64,000 nt of DNA, taken from the NCBI GenBank assembly GCA_036322835.1, contig AP027304.1, positions 868,001 to 932,000 of the forward strand, read 5' to 3'. Of this stretch, positions 16,603-25,992 are shown piece after piece (positions within the stretch are counted from its first letter, which is position 1; each line of letters opens with the position of its first letter). Made by a program: the position numbers and the translations under genes. This DNA is from Tenuifilaceae bacterium CYCD. Lineage in GTDB: Bacteria; Bacteroidota; Bacteroidia; Bacteroidales; Tenuifilaceae. The notes beneath the pieces are model-generated. The model was given only the letters and a program-made list of their open reading frames with translations. It was not told the origin of the DNA and made no database searches.

Positions 16603-17415
16603 ATGAAAACCCAAAACACAATGCGCATAGTTGCGATGACCGCCCTGGCAGTTTTAGTTCTTAACAGCTGTGGCACAAAACAAGCTAAAGAAGCTGAAGA
16701 GCTTGAAACCGTAACCAAAGAGCAAGCATTCGAAGGTGTTACAAACTATCCTATTCCAACCTCGTTTGAGGTAATTCAAATGATCAACAAGGCCGGCGCT
16801 AGCTACATTCTAAGCATCTGCAACCCTGTTGATAACGCAAACAAGTATTTCACCGAAAAAGCAAAAGCAATCAACCTAGGTATTTATGGTGCTGACTTGG
16901 CCTACTCCACAACCTACCAAATGAAGCAGGAAACCATGAACTACCTTAAAACCTCCAAAAAACTGATTGACGAACTAAACATCAGCACCGGGTTCAACCG
17001 CCAGTTAGCCGAACGGGTAGATGCAAACATCGACAATAAGGATTCATTAATCCTTATCATTACTGATTCATTCTACGATTCATATAAGTATTTAGTGGAA
17101 AATGGAAAAGACAACCTTTCGTTAATGGTTATTACTGGTAGCTGGATTGAGGGTGTTTACATCACATCGCAAATAGCTTTAACAAGCCGTAACAATGCTG
17201 AGTTTATTAAAATTATAGCTAGCCAAAAGGCTCCCCTATCAAAATTAGTGGAACTGATGCAGGCTCGTTCTTCAGAAGCTGAAGTTGCTGAACTAATGAA
17301 TGCGCTTAAACCAGTTATTGATATTTACAACGGTGTTCAGGGTGATACTTTAACCAACGAACAATTCCAAGCAATTGTTGAGAACATCGCAAAAATCAGA
17401 AACTCTTTGGTTTAA
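16603..17415 (+). CDS. Lipoprotein of unknown function
   Basis: A 270-residue exported protein with a type II signal peptide: hydrophobic MTALAVLVL followed by the lipobox LNSC (Cys23). The mature part is soluble and mainly helical, with many alternating charged and polar residues (AKAINLGIYGADLAYSTTYQ; LIDELNISTGFNRQLAERVD) and no known catalytic motif. An alternative start at the second Met (16621) would still leave a full signal peptide. It has its own promoter and terminator, so it is expressed as a single gene. Conserved proteins like this occur in Bacteroidota, but I do not recognise a function. Confidence 0.82.
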   Translation: MKTQNTMRIVAMTALAVLVLNSCGTKQAKEAEELETVTKEQAFEGVTNYPIPTSFEVIQMINKAGASYILSICNPVDNANKYFTEKAKAINLGIYGADLAYSTTYQMKQETMNYLKTSKKLIDELNISTGFNRQLAERVDANIDNKDSLILIITDSFYDSYKYLVENGKDNLSLMVITGSWIEGVYITSQIALTSRNNAEFIKIIASQKAPLSKLVELMQARSSEAEVAELMNALKPVIDIYNGVQGDTLTNEQFQAIVENIAKIRNSLV

Positions 17416-17432
17416 AAACTCGTTGATAAAAC

Positions 17433-17464
17433 ATAAAAGCGTAGCATAAGCTACGCTTTTTTCA
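17433..17464 (+). terminator. Rho-independent terminator after the 270-residue lipoprotein gene
   Basis: AAAAGCGTAGC / GCTACGCTTTT with a 4-base loop and a T-run, 20 bases after the stop codon. Confidence 0.9.
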
Positions 17465-17577
17465 TCTTAAAAGATTTGACAAGGCTTAATTAAACGCATG
17501 GAATAAAATTTGTTCCATTTTTTAAAATCATTTAAAGGTATCAACCCAAAAATCATACTTATTAACAGTAACTTTTT

Positions 17578-17585
17578 TACCTTTA
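17578..17585 (+). promoter_or_regulatory. -7 promoter box of the ABC transporter gene
   Basis: TACCTTTA, one base off TAnnTTTG, lies 43 bases before the start. No clear -33 box. Confidence 0.33.
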
Positions 17586-17628
17586 GTGAGTCAAAATAAA
17601 TGTACTTGACAAAAAGTTTTGATTCTCG

Positions 17629-20600
17629 ATGAACGAAACAACCATTTACACCCTCTTACAAATATTGGCCTACCATGCATCTTCGCATGGTTCCGACTCT
17701 CATGTTGACTCTTACGTTAATGAACTGCTAAACGAAAATGTTTCCACACGACTAAGACCCGACTTTGTAGTTTACTACAGAAATCAAAAGGCAAAATCGT
17801 TATTAAGCTATAATACCGAGGTTACTGTTGCCGACAGCTATTCGTTCACAAAAAAAAACTGCATAGACCTTCGTAAAACCCTAACCATTGAGGATCGATT
17901 TCAAATTGTTGTGAGTTTGCTCGAAAAATACGGAAGACACAACAACCATGAGTTTTCAGAATTAGTAGATCTTGTGGCGTTCTGCCTAAACATTGATAGC
18001 ACTGAGATCAAATTCATGAAGAGATTTATTTCCTATAGCGATTATGGAAATATAGATCCCACACGGTTAACCACTCTCTGCGGCTCGCAGGGCTCTTCTC
18101 CAGAAAAATCAGAATCAGGCCAAAGTATTCACCATCAAAGTATTGTAGGCGTTAATAAACCTGAAATCGCTGGGTTAATGGGTTGCATTCGTTTTTTCTA
18201 TATCCCAGATATTCAATGCTATTTACTGAAATACTATGGGGAATCTAAGATTTATATAGACAACAAGGAGGTTACGCCTGAAAAAATCTACCTCTTTCAA
18301 GTCGGTTCTACAATTAAAGGATATGGATTCTCACCCATTCATTATAGTTTTCTATCGAAAATATCTGGAGACAAGGATAACTCCCAACGCGCCGTTTTAA
18401 CTGCCGAGGATGTTGAATACAAGTATCGTAATAGCAAAAATGGAATTAAACAATTTAGAATATCCGAAGAATCTGGTCAACTTATAGGCATAATGGGGAG
18501 CAGCGGGGTTGGAAAGTCAACTCTGTTGAACCTACTCACTGGAAAGCAAAAGCCCCTCAGAGGACGAGTTTTAATAAACGGTTACGATTTACATGCAGAA
18601 GCACACGCAGTGCAGGGCATTATTGGGTTAGTACCGCAGGACGATTTGCTTTTCGAAAATCTTACCGTTTACCAGAATATGTACTACAATGCCAAACTCT
18701 GCTTTGGCAATTACACCAAAAAGCAGATTGATGTTCTGGTTAAGAAAGTCCTTAATGACTTAGAGCTATGGGAAATTCATGATTTAAAAGTTGGATCGCC
18801 ATTGAACAAGGTTATTAGTGGAGGTCAGCGTAAACGATTAAATATTGGACTCGAACTTTTGCGGGAACCTACAATCCTCTTTGTTGATGAGCCCACCAGC
18901 GGTCTTTCGTCAAGCGATTCATTAATGGTAATGAAACTGCTGAAAGCTCAGGCCAACAAGGGAAAATTGGTGATTGCCAACATACATCAACCTGCCGACA
19001 AGGTATTCCGCCTATTCGATAAATTATGGGTTCTTGACAAAGGTGGTTATCCAATTTATTCGGGAGCCCCTCTCGATGCCATTTCGTACTTTAAACGAAT
19101 TGTTAATCCGTTATCGTCGAGCGATGGGGGATGTTTAAGTTGCGGAAATATCAACCCCGAACAAATATTGGAGGTAATTGAACGTAAGGAAATTGATGAC
19201 GATGGAAGATTTTCAACAATCCGTCAGGTTGAACCGGAAATATGGTACAATCATTACGTGGAAAACATCCAAAACCATGTTCCAATTAACGGAAATAAGG
19301 AACCTCTTCCAAAAAACAACTTTAGATTACCTAACGTTATTAAGCAGTTGAAAATATTCAGCATACGGAATCTGCTATCTAAACTGTCGAATAAACAATA
19401 TATCCTTCTAAACATACTTGAGCCAGTTGTGCTGGCATTCATATTGGCATTCTTCGTAAAGTATTCCACTGGAAATGATTATGTATTTGCCAACAACAAA
19501 AATCTCCCCGCATTCATTTTCATGAGCGTAATAGTATCGCTGTTCCTAGGATTGAGTGTTAGCGCCGAAGAAATAATTGGGGACAGAAAAATACTAGAGC
19601 GTGAATCGTTCCTGAATTTAAGCCGATTCAGCTATCTAAATTCAAAAATCCTATACCTGTTTGCTCTATCGGCATTCCAAATGTTCCTTTTTGTTTTTGT
19701 AGGCAACTCAATAATCGAAATTCAGGGTCTTACTTTACAATACTGGTTGGTTCTGTTTTCTGCGGCTTGTTTTGCAAACCTAACCGGATTAATAATAAGT
19801 TCGGCTATGAACTCTGTAGTTTCTATCTATATAACAATTCCATTCATTCTTGTCCCTCAAATTCTACTAAGTGGAACGGTTGTAGATTTCGACAATTTGC
19901 ATCCATCGCTCACCCGAAAAGTATATGTGCCAGTTATTGCCGATATAATGCCATCGCGATGGGCCTACGAGGCAATTGCCGTAGAACAATTCACCGATAA
20001 TAAATTTGAACGAAATTTATTTAACTACGAAAAGGCTGTTAGCCAATCGAATTTTAGATCATCATTTTTACTACCCCGGTTACAGGCTAAACTAGAGGAA
20101 AGCATTAGGCTTAACTCAACAGAAAATCCCAACAATGAGCAAATAGCCAAGCACCTAAGATTAATTGGCAATGAATTGGATGTACTTGTCAAGGCTACGG
20201 GAGTTCCTCCGTTCGAATTTATAAATGAAATAAAAAAGGGAGAACTTACCGATGAAATCTCCGATGAACTAAATGGCTATCTATTCTTCTTGAAAAAAAC
20301 TGTTTCGGAAATGTACAAGAAATCGGTTCATAGCAGAGATAGCATTTACGATAGAATGACACAAGCCTTAGGTACCGATGGCTTTTATAGACTAAAACAA
20401 GAAAACTATAACAACACCCTTGCGGAATGGGTGCTAAAAAACAACGAGGTTACCAAGTATTTAGAAACCGAGGATAGGGTAATTCAAAAATATGAGCCAA
20501 TCTACATGCAACCCGATCACCCGTGGGGCCGAGCACATTTATATGCACCACAAAAATTATTCAACGGTGTTTACGTTAAAACTATTTGGTTTAATATAAC

Positions 20601-20709
20601 GGTGATTTGGCTGGGAACGTTGTTCCTTTACGCAACCCTTCAACTAAACTTTATCAGAAGAATAGCTCTACTAATTGAAGGATTTAAGAAAAGCAGGCAA
20701 AGCAAGTGA
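17629..20709 (+). CDS. ABCG-like ABC transporter, fused ATPase and permease with large N-terminal and external domains
   Basis: A 1026-residue half-size-type exporter in the White/ABCG order (ATPase first). Residues 1-270 form an unassigned region with a stretch around IYIDNKEVTPEKIYLFQVGS that could be FHA-like. The ATPase has Walker A GSSGVGKST (290-298), signature ISGGQRKR (396-403) and Walker B ILFVDEPTSGLSS (416-428). The membrane half starts at about 580 with five hydrophobic helices. A soluble loop of about 230 residues (about 785-985) then precedes the last helix (WFNITVIWLGTLFLYATLQL). An ABC-2-type export of lipid or a small molecule is likely. Single gene; substrate unknown. Confidence 0.88.
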   Translation: MNETTIYTLLQILAYHASSHGSDSHVDSYVNELLNENVSTRLRPDFVVYYRNQKAKSLLSYNTEVTVADSYSFTKKNCIDLRKTLTIEDRFQIVVSLLEKYGRHNNHEFSELVDLVAFCLNIDSTEIKFMKRFISYSDYGNIDPTRLTTLCGSQGSSPEKSESGQSIHHQSIVGVNKPEIAGLMGCIRFFYIPDIQCYLLKYYGESKIYIDNKEVTPEKIYLFQVGSTIKGYGFSPIHYSFLSKISGDKDNSQRAVLTAEDVEYKYRNSKNGIKQFRISEESGQLIGIMGSSGVGKSTLLNLLTGKQKPLRGRVLINGYDLHAEAHAVQGIIGLVPQDDLLFENLTVYQNMYYNAKLCFGNYTKKQIDVLVKKVLNDLELWEIHDLKVGSPLNKVISGGQRKRLNIGLELLREPTILFVDEPTSGLSSSDSLMVMKLLKAQANKGKLVIANIHQPADKVFRLFDKLWVLDKGGYPIYSGAPLDAISYFKRIVNPLSSSDGGCLSCGNINPEQILEVIERKEIDDDGRFSTIRQVEPEIWYNHYVENIQNHVPINGNKEPLPKNNFRLPNVIKQLKIFSIRNLLSKLSNKQYILLNILEPVVLAFILAFFVKYSTGNDYVFANNKNLPAFIFMSVIVSLFLGLSVSAEEIIGDRKILERESFLNLSRFSYLNSKILYLFALSAFQMFLFVFVGNSIIEIQGLTLQYWLVLFSAACFANLTGLIISSAMNSVVSIYITIPFILVPQILLSGTVVDFDNLHPSLTRKVYVPVIADIMPSRWAYEAIAVEQFTDNKFERNLFNYEKAVSQSNFRSSFLLPRLQAKLEESIRLNSTENPNNEQIAKHLRLIGNELDVLVKATGVPPFEFINEIKKGELTDEISDELNGYLFFLKKTVSEMYKKSVHSRDSIYDRMTQALGTDGFYRLKQENYNNTLAEWVLKNNEVTKYLETEDRVIQKYEPIYMQPDHPWGRAHLYAPQKLFNGVYVKTIWFNITVIWLGTLFLYATLQLNFIRRIALLIEGFKKSRQSK

Positions 20710-20721
20710 TAATTGAATTAT

Positions 20722-20795
20722 GAACAAGGAATGATGATTTTTGAATAATGAATTAAAATGTAACTTCAAAAATCTACATTCATCATTCCTTGTTC
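20722..20795. repeat. Perfect 16-bp inverted repeat between convergent genes
   Basis: GAACAAGGAATGATGA (20722-20737) is repeated inverted as TCATCATTCCTTGTTC (20780-20795). Inside it, TTTTTGA and TCAAAAA extend the pairing after a 7-base bulge. It lies between the ends of the ABC transporter and the thioredoxin-like gene, so it may serve as a two-way terminator, or it may be a small mobile repeat. Confidence 0.6.
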
Positions 20796-20803
20796 GATAT
20801 CCC

Positions 20804-22033
20804 CTACTTCTCCTCAAGAAGTTTTACTATCAACTCCTCAGTTTCTTTGGCAAATTTCTCGTAATGTGCTCCTGTTCCAGGGCCTGAGAATCCTGTCTCA
20901 ACCTTGCGAATATTGCCCTTCCTGTCCAAAATCATACTGGTTGGGTAGGCCATTTGCCCTTCAAGGGCATAAAGTACTGAGTCGCGTTGCTCACGTCCAC
21001 GTGGTGCTACATACAAACAGGTGTAATTTGCACCTATGCTTTTTGCAAAACGTTGAACTTTAGGCTGAGCAGCCTCAAAGGTTTTATCCTCGAAACAAAG
21101 CGATACAACCTCTAATCCTTTATCGGCATACTTTTCGTAAAGGGCTTTGTAGTATCTGCCCTCGTCTAAACAGTTTGGACACCAACTTCCACCAGCCAAA
21201 ACTGCAATAACCTTTCCTTGAAATTTTGGGTCGGTCGACTTTACAATATTTCCATCCAAATCCTTTCCAGCAAACTCAAATGTGGAAATTCCTTTCTTAA
21301 CCCAAACCAACTTGTCGGATTCTGGTAGCTTTGCGTTATCATCGCGAACAGCTTTCCATGGTGCAACCCATTTGGGGCTTCCAGAAATTAAGCCGTTTAC
21401 CATTGTGTTTGCATCGGCAATATCACCCTTAATGATGATTGTTTGAGCGCCATCGTTCTTTGAGAAGTAGAATTTACTGCCCGATACTTTACCCTCGAGG
21501 TAACGGTAATCGCCCGAAGTGCTTAGAATTGTTCCTGTAACAATGCTACCATTTTGCTTTAGTTCGGCAATCATTAAAGTTGAATCTGGTGTTCCAGGAT
21601 TCTCAATAAACCACCAACGACCTGTTACATCAAAGGCTGGGGTTTCGGTAAACCAAGGAAACCGGTCGGTTTGGCCTTTTACTGCGTAGAAGTTATACTT
21701 TACTCCAAACTGTAACCCCTTTGGATAGTAGAAACCTTTTAATGAATCGCCAATTACTGCAACAATTTCACTGGTAAAAACAGGAAGTTTTGCGTGAATT
21801 GTATCGCCTTTCACCTCAACCTCATCAACCGGAATAAGCTCATCGGCGTTGCGAATAATAAGCGCAACTTTTTCTGCATCCTTCTTTACCTCAAAGTTGA
21901 AAGGTACTGTAAAACTACCAAGCGAATCCAACTGAATTACACCAAGCCAAGGACCTGTAGAAAGTTCTTTTTTACCACCAGTGCAGGATGCAAGTAGCAT
22001 TGCACCAGCAACAAACATCAATAGTTTTTTCAT
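20804..22033 (-). CDS. Lipoprotein with C-terminal thioredoxin-like (TlpA/ResA-type) domain
   Basis: A 409-residue exported lipoprotein (lipobox LLASC, Cys17). Residues about 25-230 form a beta-rich domain of the kind found before thioredoxin folds in Bacteroidota (DUF4369-like position, e.g. GPWLGVIQLDSLGSFTVPFN). The C-terminal domain has the redox site SWCPNC (Cys285, Cys288) within VIAVLAGGSWCPNCLDEGRY, and the cis-Pro loop AYPTSMILDRKG. Such proteins act in the periplasm, reducing or oxidising thiols in cytochrome or cell-envelope proteins. The exact partner is unknown. Confidence 0.88.
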   Translation of the reverse strand: MKKLLMFVAGAMLLASCTGGKKELSTGPWLGVIQLDSLGSFTVPFNFEVKKDAEKVALIIRNADELIPVDEVEVKGDTIHAKLPVFTSEIVAVIGDSLKGFYYPKGLQFGVKYNFYAVKGQTDRFPWFTETPAFDVTGRWWFIENPGTPDSTLMIAELKQNGSIVTGTILSTSGDYRYLEGKVSGSKFYFSKNDGAQTIIIKGDIADANTMVNGLISGSPKWVAPWKAVRDDNAKLPESDKLVWVKKGISTFEFAGKDLDGNIVKSTDPKFQGKVIAVLAGGSWCPNCLDEGRYYKALYEKYADKGLEVVSLCFEDKTFEAAQPKVQRFAKSIGANYTCLYVAPRGREQRDSVLYALEGQMAYPTSMILDRKGNIRKVETGFSGPGTGAHYEKFAKETEELIVKLLEEK

Positions 22034-22121
22034 ATGTTAAGTTAAAAGTTAGAAGCAATACGTTAAAAGATCACATCTGCCCGAGTCGAACGACGAACAA
22101 CTATCAAAGAACAACAAAAAC

Positions 22122-24446
22122 CTATCTTCTTTTCTTTCCTCCCCGTCCTTTGTCTTTCGGTTTAGACTTCCCTTTTGATTTGGAACCCGCGCCAAACTTT
22201 ACAACCCCACGAACCCTAGTTTTCTCGGGCTTATGCGAACTGCTATGCTTGGGTTTGGAGATACGACTATTGCGTTGTGGTATTTCGGCATACTCCATTC
22301 CCACAAGCCTGAAGTCTATTTGCTTTTTAACCAAATTGGTGCGCCAAACCTCAACCTCAACCTCATCACCAAGTTGGAATCTTCTGCCAGTACGTTCGCC
22401 AACAAGTGCGTAGGATTCCTCATCGAACTGATAGTAATCATCATTTAAATCGCGCATTGCAACCAAGCCTTCGCACTGAGTTCCTTCAAGTTCAACAAAT
22501 AGGCCAAAACTGGTAACTCCGGAAATTGCTCCGTTGAACTTCTGCCCCACCTTGTCCTGCAGAAACTCTACTTGCTTATACTTGATTGATGCTCTTTCGG
22601 CTTCCGTTGCCCGAATCTCCATATCGGTGGAGTGCTTGCATAGAGCCTCTAGTTGCTCCTTGTTCTTAGGTTTATCGCTATTTAGGTAGTGAGCCAACAA
22701 CCTATGAACCATCATATCGGGGAAACGGCGAATTGGAGAGGTAAAGTGCGTGTAATGGGGGAATGACAATCCGTAGTGACCAATATTATCAGATGAATAG
22801 CGTGCCTTCGCCATTGAGCGTAGCGCAAGTGTTTCGATAAGATTCTGCTCGCGCTTACCTTTTACCTCGGCCATCAACTTGTTGATAGCTTTGCTGATTT
22901 GCTTATCGGTATTGCCAGTTATGTTATAGCCAAAGCGAGTAATAAAGGAACGGAAAGCATCGAACTTCTCAAGGTTTGGCTTATCGTGAATACGGTACAC
23001 AAATGGCAACTCGCGCTTAGCAGAACGCTCTTTACCAATATACTCGGCAACTCGTTTGTTTGCCAAAAGCATAAACTCCTCAATGAGTTGATTCGACTCC
23101 TTATTTTCCTTGAAGTAAACGCCAAGTGGTTTACCTTTATCGTCCAAATCGAACTTCACCTCAATGCGCTCAAATGCAATGGCTCCTTGCTTGAATCGGT
23201 TCTTTCGCAAAATCTGAGCAAGTTTATGAAGCAGCAGGATTTGGTCCTGCATATCGCCCTTGCCAGTCTCAATCACCTCCTGTGCTTCCTCGTATGTAAA
23301 TCGTCTTTTCGATAAAATTACAGTTCGTCCAAACCACTGCGAAAGCAACTCGGCGTTCTCGTTCATCTCAAAAACAGCCGAAAAGCATAACTTCTCCTCA
23401 TCGGGTCGGAGCGAACAAATAAAGTTCGACAACCGCTCTGGAAGCATCGGAACGCACCTATCGACTAAATAAACCGATGTTGCACGCTCAATGGCTTCAT
23501 CATCTATAGGAGTATCGGGTGTAACATAGTGCGTAACATCGGCAATGTGAACGCCAACCTCAATATTTCCATTCTTAAGAATTTGAACCGATAGGGCATC
23601 ATCAAAGTCCTTAGCATCGAATGGGTCAATTGTAAACGTTGGAATATTTCGGAAATCGCGCCTTTCGTTGTAATCCTTATCGGTAATTTTTTCGCTGATT
23701 TTTTCGGCAACCCTATCAAGTTCCTCTGGAAATTTATATGGCAGGTCGAACTCCGCAAGAATTGCGTGCATTTCCACCTCGTGAACGCCTGGGTCGCCCA
23801 GAATATCAACAATTTTTCCAATAGGATTTTTCTCCCTTGCAGGCCACTCGGTAATCTGAACAATTACCTTTTGACCATTTTGAACATCGCTAAGTTCAAT
23901 TTTAGGGATGAATATATCGTAAGGCATCAGCCTATTATCGGGCACTACAAAGGCAAAATCTCGACCCAAAGTGATTGTGCCCACAAAGTTGCGCTTAGCA
24001 CGCTCAACCACCCTTATAACCTCACCCTCAAACAATCCCCTACGGCGATGGCGGTAAATAGAAATCTCTACCTTATCGCCGTGTAGAGCACGATTCAAAC
24101 GAAACTCAGGAATGAAAATCTCGCGGTTATCCTCGGTAATTACATCGGCAGTGCCATCGTTATTCATCTCAAGGATACCTACAGCAAGCAAATTCTGCAT
24201 CTCCATTTTGAATTTGCCACGGTACAGCTCTACAATTCGCTCCTCCTGAACCAACTCATACAGAATATCGGTAATCATTCTGCGCGTTGGGTCATCCTTA
24301 ATTGCAAGAATTGTGGCCAGCTGCTTATAGTTAAAACTTTGGCCGGGCTTATCGGCAAAAACATCAACAATGGCCTGCTTTAACTCCTTTTTGGTAATCC
24401 GTTTCTTTGGAAAACCAATATCCTTGCTTTTTTTACTTTTACTCAT
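22122..24446 (-). CDS. rnr: Ribonuclease R
   Basis: A 774-residue 3'-5' exoribonuclease that degrades structured RNA. Order of parts: N-terminal HTH (about 15-80), two cold-shock domains (about 85-225), the RNB catalytic domain with metal-binding aspartates in IDPFDAKDFDDALSV (274-283 region) and HYTHFTSPIRRFPDMMVHR, and an S1 domain with GAISGVTSFGLFVELEGTQC. The tail is basic and rich in Lys, Gly and Arg (GAGSKSKGKSKPKDKGRGGK), as in other RNase R proteins, and helps unwind RNA. Normal length. The gene stands alone on its strand. Confidence 0.96.
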   Translation of the reverse strand: MSKSKKSKDIGFPKKRITKKELKQAIVDVFADKPGQSFNYKQLATILAIKDDPTRRMITDILYELVQEERIVELYRGKFKMEMQNLLAVGILEMNNDGTADVITEDNREIFIPEFRLNRALHGDKVEISIYRHRRRGLFEGEVIRVVERAKRNFVGTITLGRDFAFVVPDNRLMPYDIFIPKIELSDVQNGQKVIVQITEWPAREKNPIGKIVDILGDPGVHEVEMHAILAEFDLPYKFPEELDRVAEKISEKITDKDYNERRDFRNIPTFTIDPFDAKDFDDALSVQILKNGNIEVGVHIADVTHYVTPDTPIDDEAIERATSVYLVDRCVPMLPERLSNFICSLRPDEEKLCFSAVFEMNENAELLSQWFGRTVILSKRRFTYEEAQEVIETGKGDMQDQILLLHKLAQILRKNRFKQGAIAFERIEVKFDLDDKGKPLGVYFKENKESNQLIEEFMLLANKRVAEYIGKERSAKRELPFVYRIHDKPNLEKFDAFRSFITRFGYNITGNTDKQISKAINKLMAEVKGKREQNLIETLALRSMAKARYSSDNIGHYGLSFPHYTHFTSPIRRFPDMMVHRLLAHYLNSDKPKNKEQLEALCKHSTDMEIRATEAERASIKYKQVEFLQDKVGQKFNGAISGVTSFGLFVELEGTQCEGLVAMRDLNDDYYQFDEESYALVGERTGRRFQLGDEVEVEVWRTNLVKKQIDFRLVGMEYAEIPQRNSRISKPKHSSSHKPEKTRVRGVVKFGAGSKSKGKSKPKDKGRGGKKRR

Positions 24447-24577
24447 TAATACAGATATTAGAAATCAGACAGAAGACATTAGAAAGTCTTACAATATAAT
24501 ATTCCCAAAGATATTGGAAATTTGGGAGATAATTGATTTTTTAAATCATCATATAAATTCTTTAATACAAGTAATGA

Positions 24578-24585
24578 TATATTTG
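24578..24585 (+). promoter_or_regulatory. -7 promoter box of the Crp/Fnr-family regulator
   Basis: TATATTTG matches TAnnTTTG exactly and lies 19 bases before the start codon. No clear -33 box, which would suit an activated promoter. Confidence 0.45.
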
Positions 24586-24604
24586 TATACAGATACTGAA
24601 AACT

Positions 24605-25192
24605 ATGCCACGGGAAGATTCTTTACAAACTCTCCGCAATTTCATTTCTAGGTTTCTTGCCCTAGATACTCAGGTTTTCGAAAAGTTTTCTACAAACCTT
24701 GAACTGGTTGAGTTTAAAAAGAAGGAGCTAATTGTTGAGAACGGAAAAGTTGCCGATAGAATGTACTTTCTTTCTGAGGGATTTGTTCGGTTTTACCATT
24801 TTAAGCCCGATGGCAGTGAGGTTACAAGCGATTTTTACTTTGCACCAGGCTTCATAACATCGTTCACAAGTTTTATTCTTCAAAAGCCCTCCATTGTTAA
24901 CATTCAGTGCCTAGAGGAGATGTCGGTTTTGTCAATCCCACACAAAAAACTTATAGAACTCTACGATAATTACCCCAAAATTGAACGCCTAGGTCGATTG
25001 CTCTCCGAACAGGCATTTATAGTATCGGAGAAACACCTGCTGAGTTTTTTAAACGATTCGCCCCAGGACCGATACCTTTGGCTTTGCAAGGAGTACCCAG
25101 AGTATATTAAAAACATCCCTTTGCATTACTTGGCATCGTACCTTGGTGTAACACCCGAAACGTTAAGCAGAATAAGGAGTAGAACTCTCTAA
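24605..25192 (+). CDS. Crp/Fnr-family transcriptional regulator
   Basis: A 195-residue regulator with a cyclic-nucleotide-binding-type beta roll (about 18-125: EFKKKELIVENGKVADRMYF, SEGFVRFYHFKPDGSEVTSD) and a short C-terminal winged helix ending HYLASYLGVTPETLSRIRSR. It has no N-terminal cysteine cluster, so it is not an Fnr-type iron-sulphur oxygen sensor. The signal is unknown. The next genes on the same strand encode envelope and redox proteins, and a matching TTGAT-type box stands in front of them at 25201-25214, so this protein is the obvious candidate regulator of that run. Confidence 0.88.
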   Translation: MPREDSLQTLRNFISRFLALDTQVFEKFSTNLELVEFKKKELIVENGKVADRMYFLSEGFVRFYHFKPDGSEVTSDFYFAPGFITSFTSFILQKPSIVNIQCLEEMSVLSIPHKKLIELYDNYPKIERLGRLLSEQAFIVSEKHLLSFLNDSPQDRYLWLCKEYPEYIKNIPLHYLASYLGVTPETLSRIRSRTL

Positions 25193-25200
25193 TGTTTTTC

Positions 25201-25245
25201 TTGATTATCGTCAAGTGTTTTTAACTTGTAGCTCCTCTACCTTTG
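25201..25245 (+). promoter_or_regulatory. Crp/Fnr-type binding box and promoter ahead of the lipoprotein-nitroreductase operon
   Basis: TTGATTATCGTCAA (25201-25214) matches the TTGAT-N4-ATCAA box at nine of ten defined positions. TACCTTTG (25238-25245) is an exact TAnnTTTG -7 box. With a start point near 25252 the box would centre at about -44, the usual place for a class II activator. The sequences are seen; regulation by the adjacent regulator is inference. Confidence 0.55.
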
Positions 25246-25267
25246 CGCTGTAATAAAACGCAACGCT

Positions 25268-25984
25268 ATGAGAAAGTTACTGTTAATTTCTGTTTTGCTT
25301 TCAGCAATGGTTTCATCGTGCTCAAAGGATGAAATTGAATTCCAAAACAACGACCTAAAAATTAAGATTATTGCAGGTGATAATTGGCTTCACGATTTTC
25401 CCCTATTCCTCGGGATAAACAAGAAAAATCCGCCACAATTTGCAGTTTGGCTAACCGATTTGGACACAAACTATGTAGGAACAATTTTTTGTACCCACAA
25501 AATAGCCCGTGAGGGTTGGATTGCCAACAAAGGAAACCGCCGGAAAGAGGCTTTGCCATTCTGGTGCCACAACCGTGGAGTAGTTTACTCCGACGGATTA
25601 TACCTGCCAACAAAGAGTAATCCGCTTGTCGATGGGCTTACAGGTGCAACTCCTACTGGCGATTACTTTGTAAAAGTATCTCCAACGCAGAATTCAACCT
25701 ACTTAATCTTTGCAGAGTTTAATCACTCTGTCGATTTTAACTCGTACTACAAGGAAAATAGACCGCAAGGTAGTTTCTACTACTCTGGCGGAAGCGAAGG
25801 GAGCGGACAACCAGCATTGGTTTACTGCGCAAGAATAGATTTGAACTCGGCTCAAGATTACTGGGAACTTCAACTGATTGGGCACTCAAGCCCCGATGGT
25901 TCCAACGGAAATCTATATGCAAATCTTGAGGAGATTACTTCGGCCAAGAATATTATAAGTAAGGTGATTGTTGAACGCAAATAA
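25268..25984 (+). CDS. Lipoprotein of unknown function, regulator-linked operon
   Basis: A 238-residue exported lipoprotein: signal LLLISVLLSAMVSSC with Cys at about 18. The mature domain is beta-rich and carries FAVWLTDLDTNYVGTIFCTH, PFWCHNRGV and LTGATPTGDYFVKVSPTQN. This recalls the DUF2271-type periplasmic domain, but the match is from memory and weak. Three of its cysteines could form disulphides or bind a ligand. It is the first gene of a tight run (next genes 8 and 3 bases apart), behind a promoter with a Crp/Fnr box. Confidence 0.75.
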   Translation: MRKLLLISVLLSAMVSSCSKDEIEFQNNDLKIKIIAGDNWLHDFPLFLGINKKNPPQFAVWLTDLDTNYVGTIFCTHKIAREGWIANKGNRRKEALPFWCHNRGVVYSDGLYLPTKSNPLVDGLTGATPTGDYFVKVSPTQNSTYLIFAEFNHSVDFNSYYKENRPQGSFYYSGGSEGSGQPALVYCARIDLNSAQDYWELQLIGHSSPDGSNGNLYANLEEITSAKNIISKVIVERK

Positions 25985-25992
25985 TTTCCAAG

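Noticed and set aside
24605-25192. Fnr-type oxygen sensor
   Set aside because: The N-terminus has no cysteine cluster for an iron-sulphur centre, so only the wider Crp/Fnr family is claimed.
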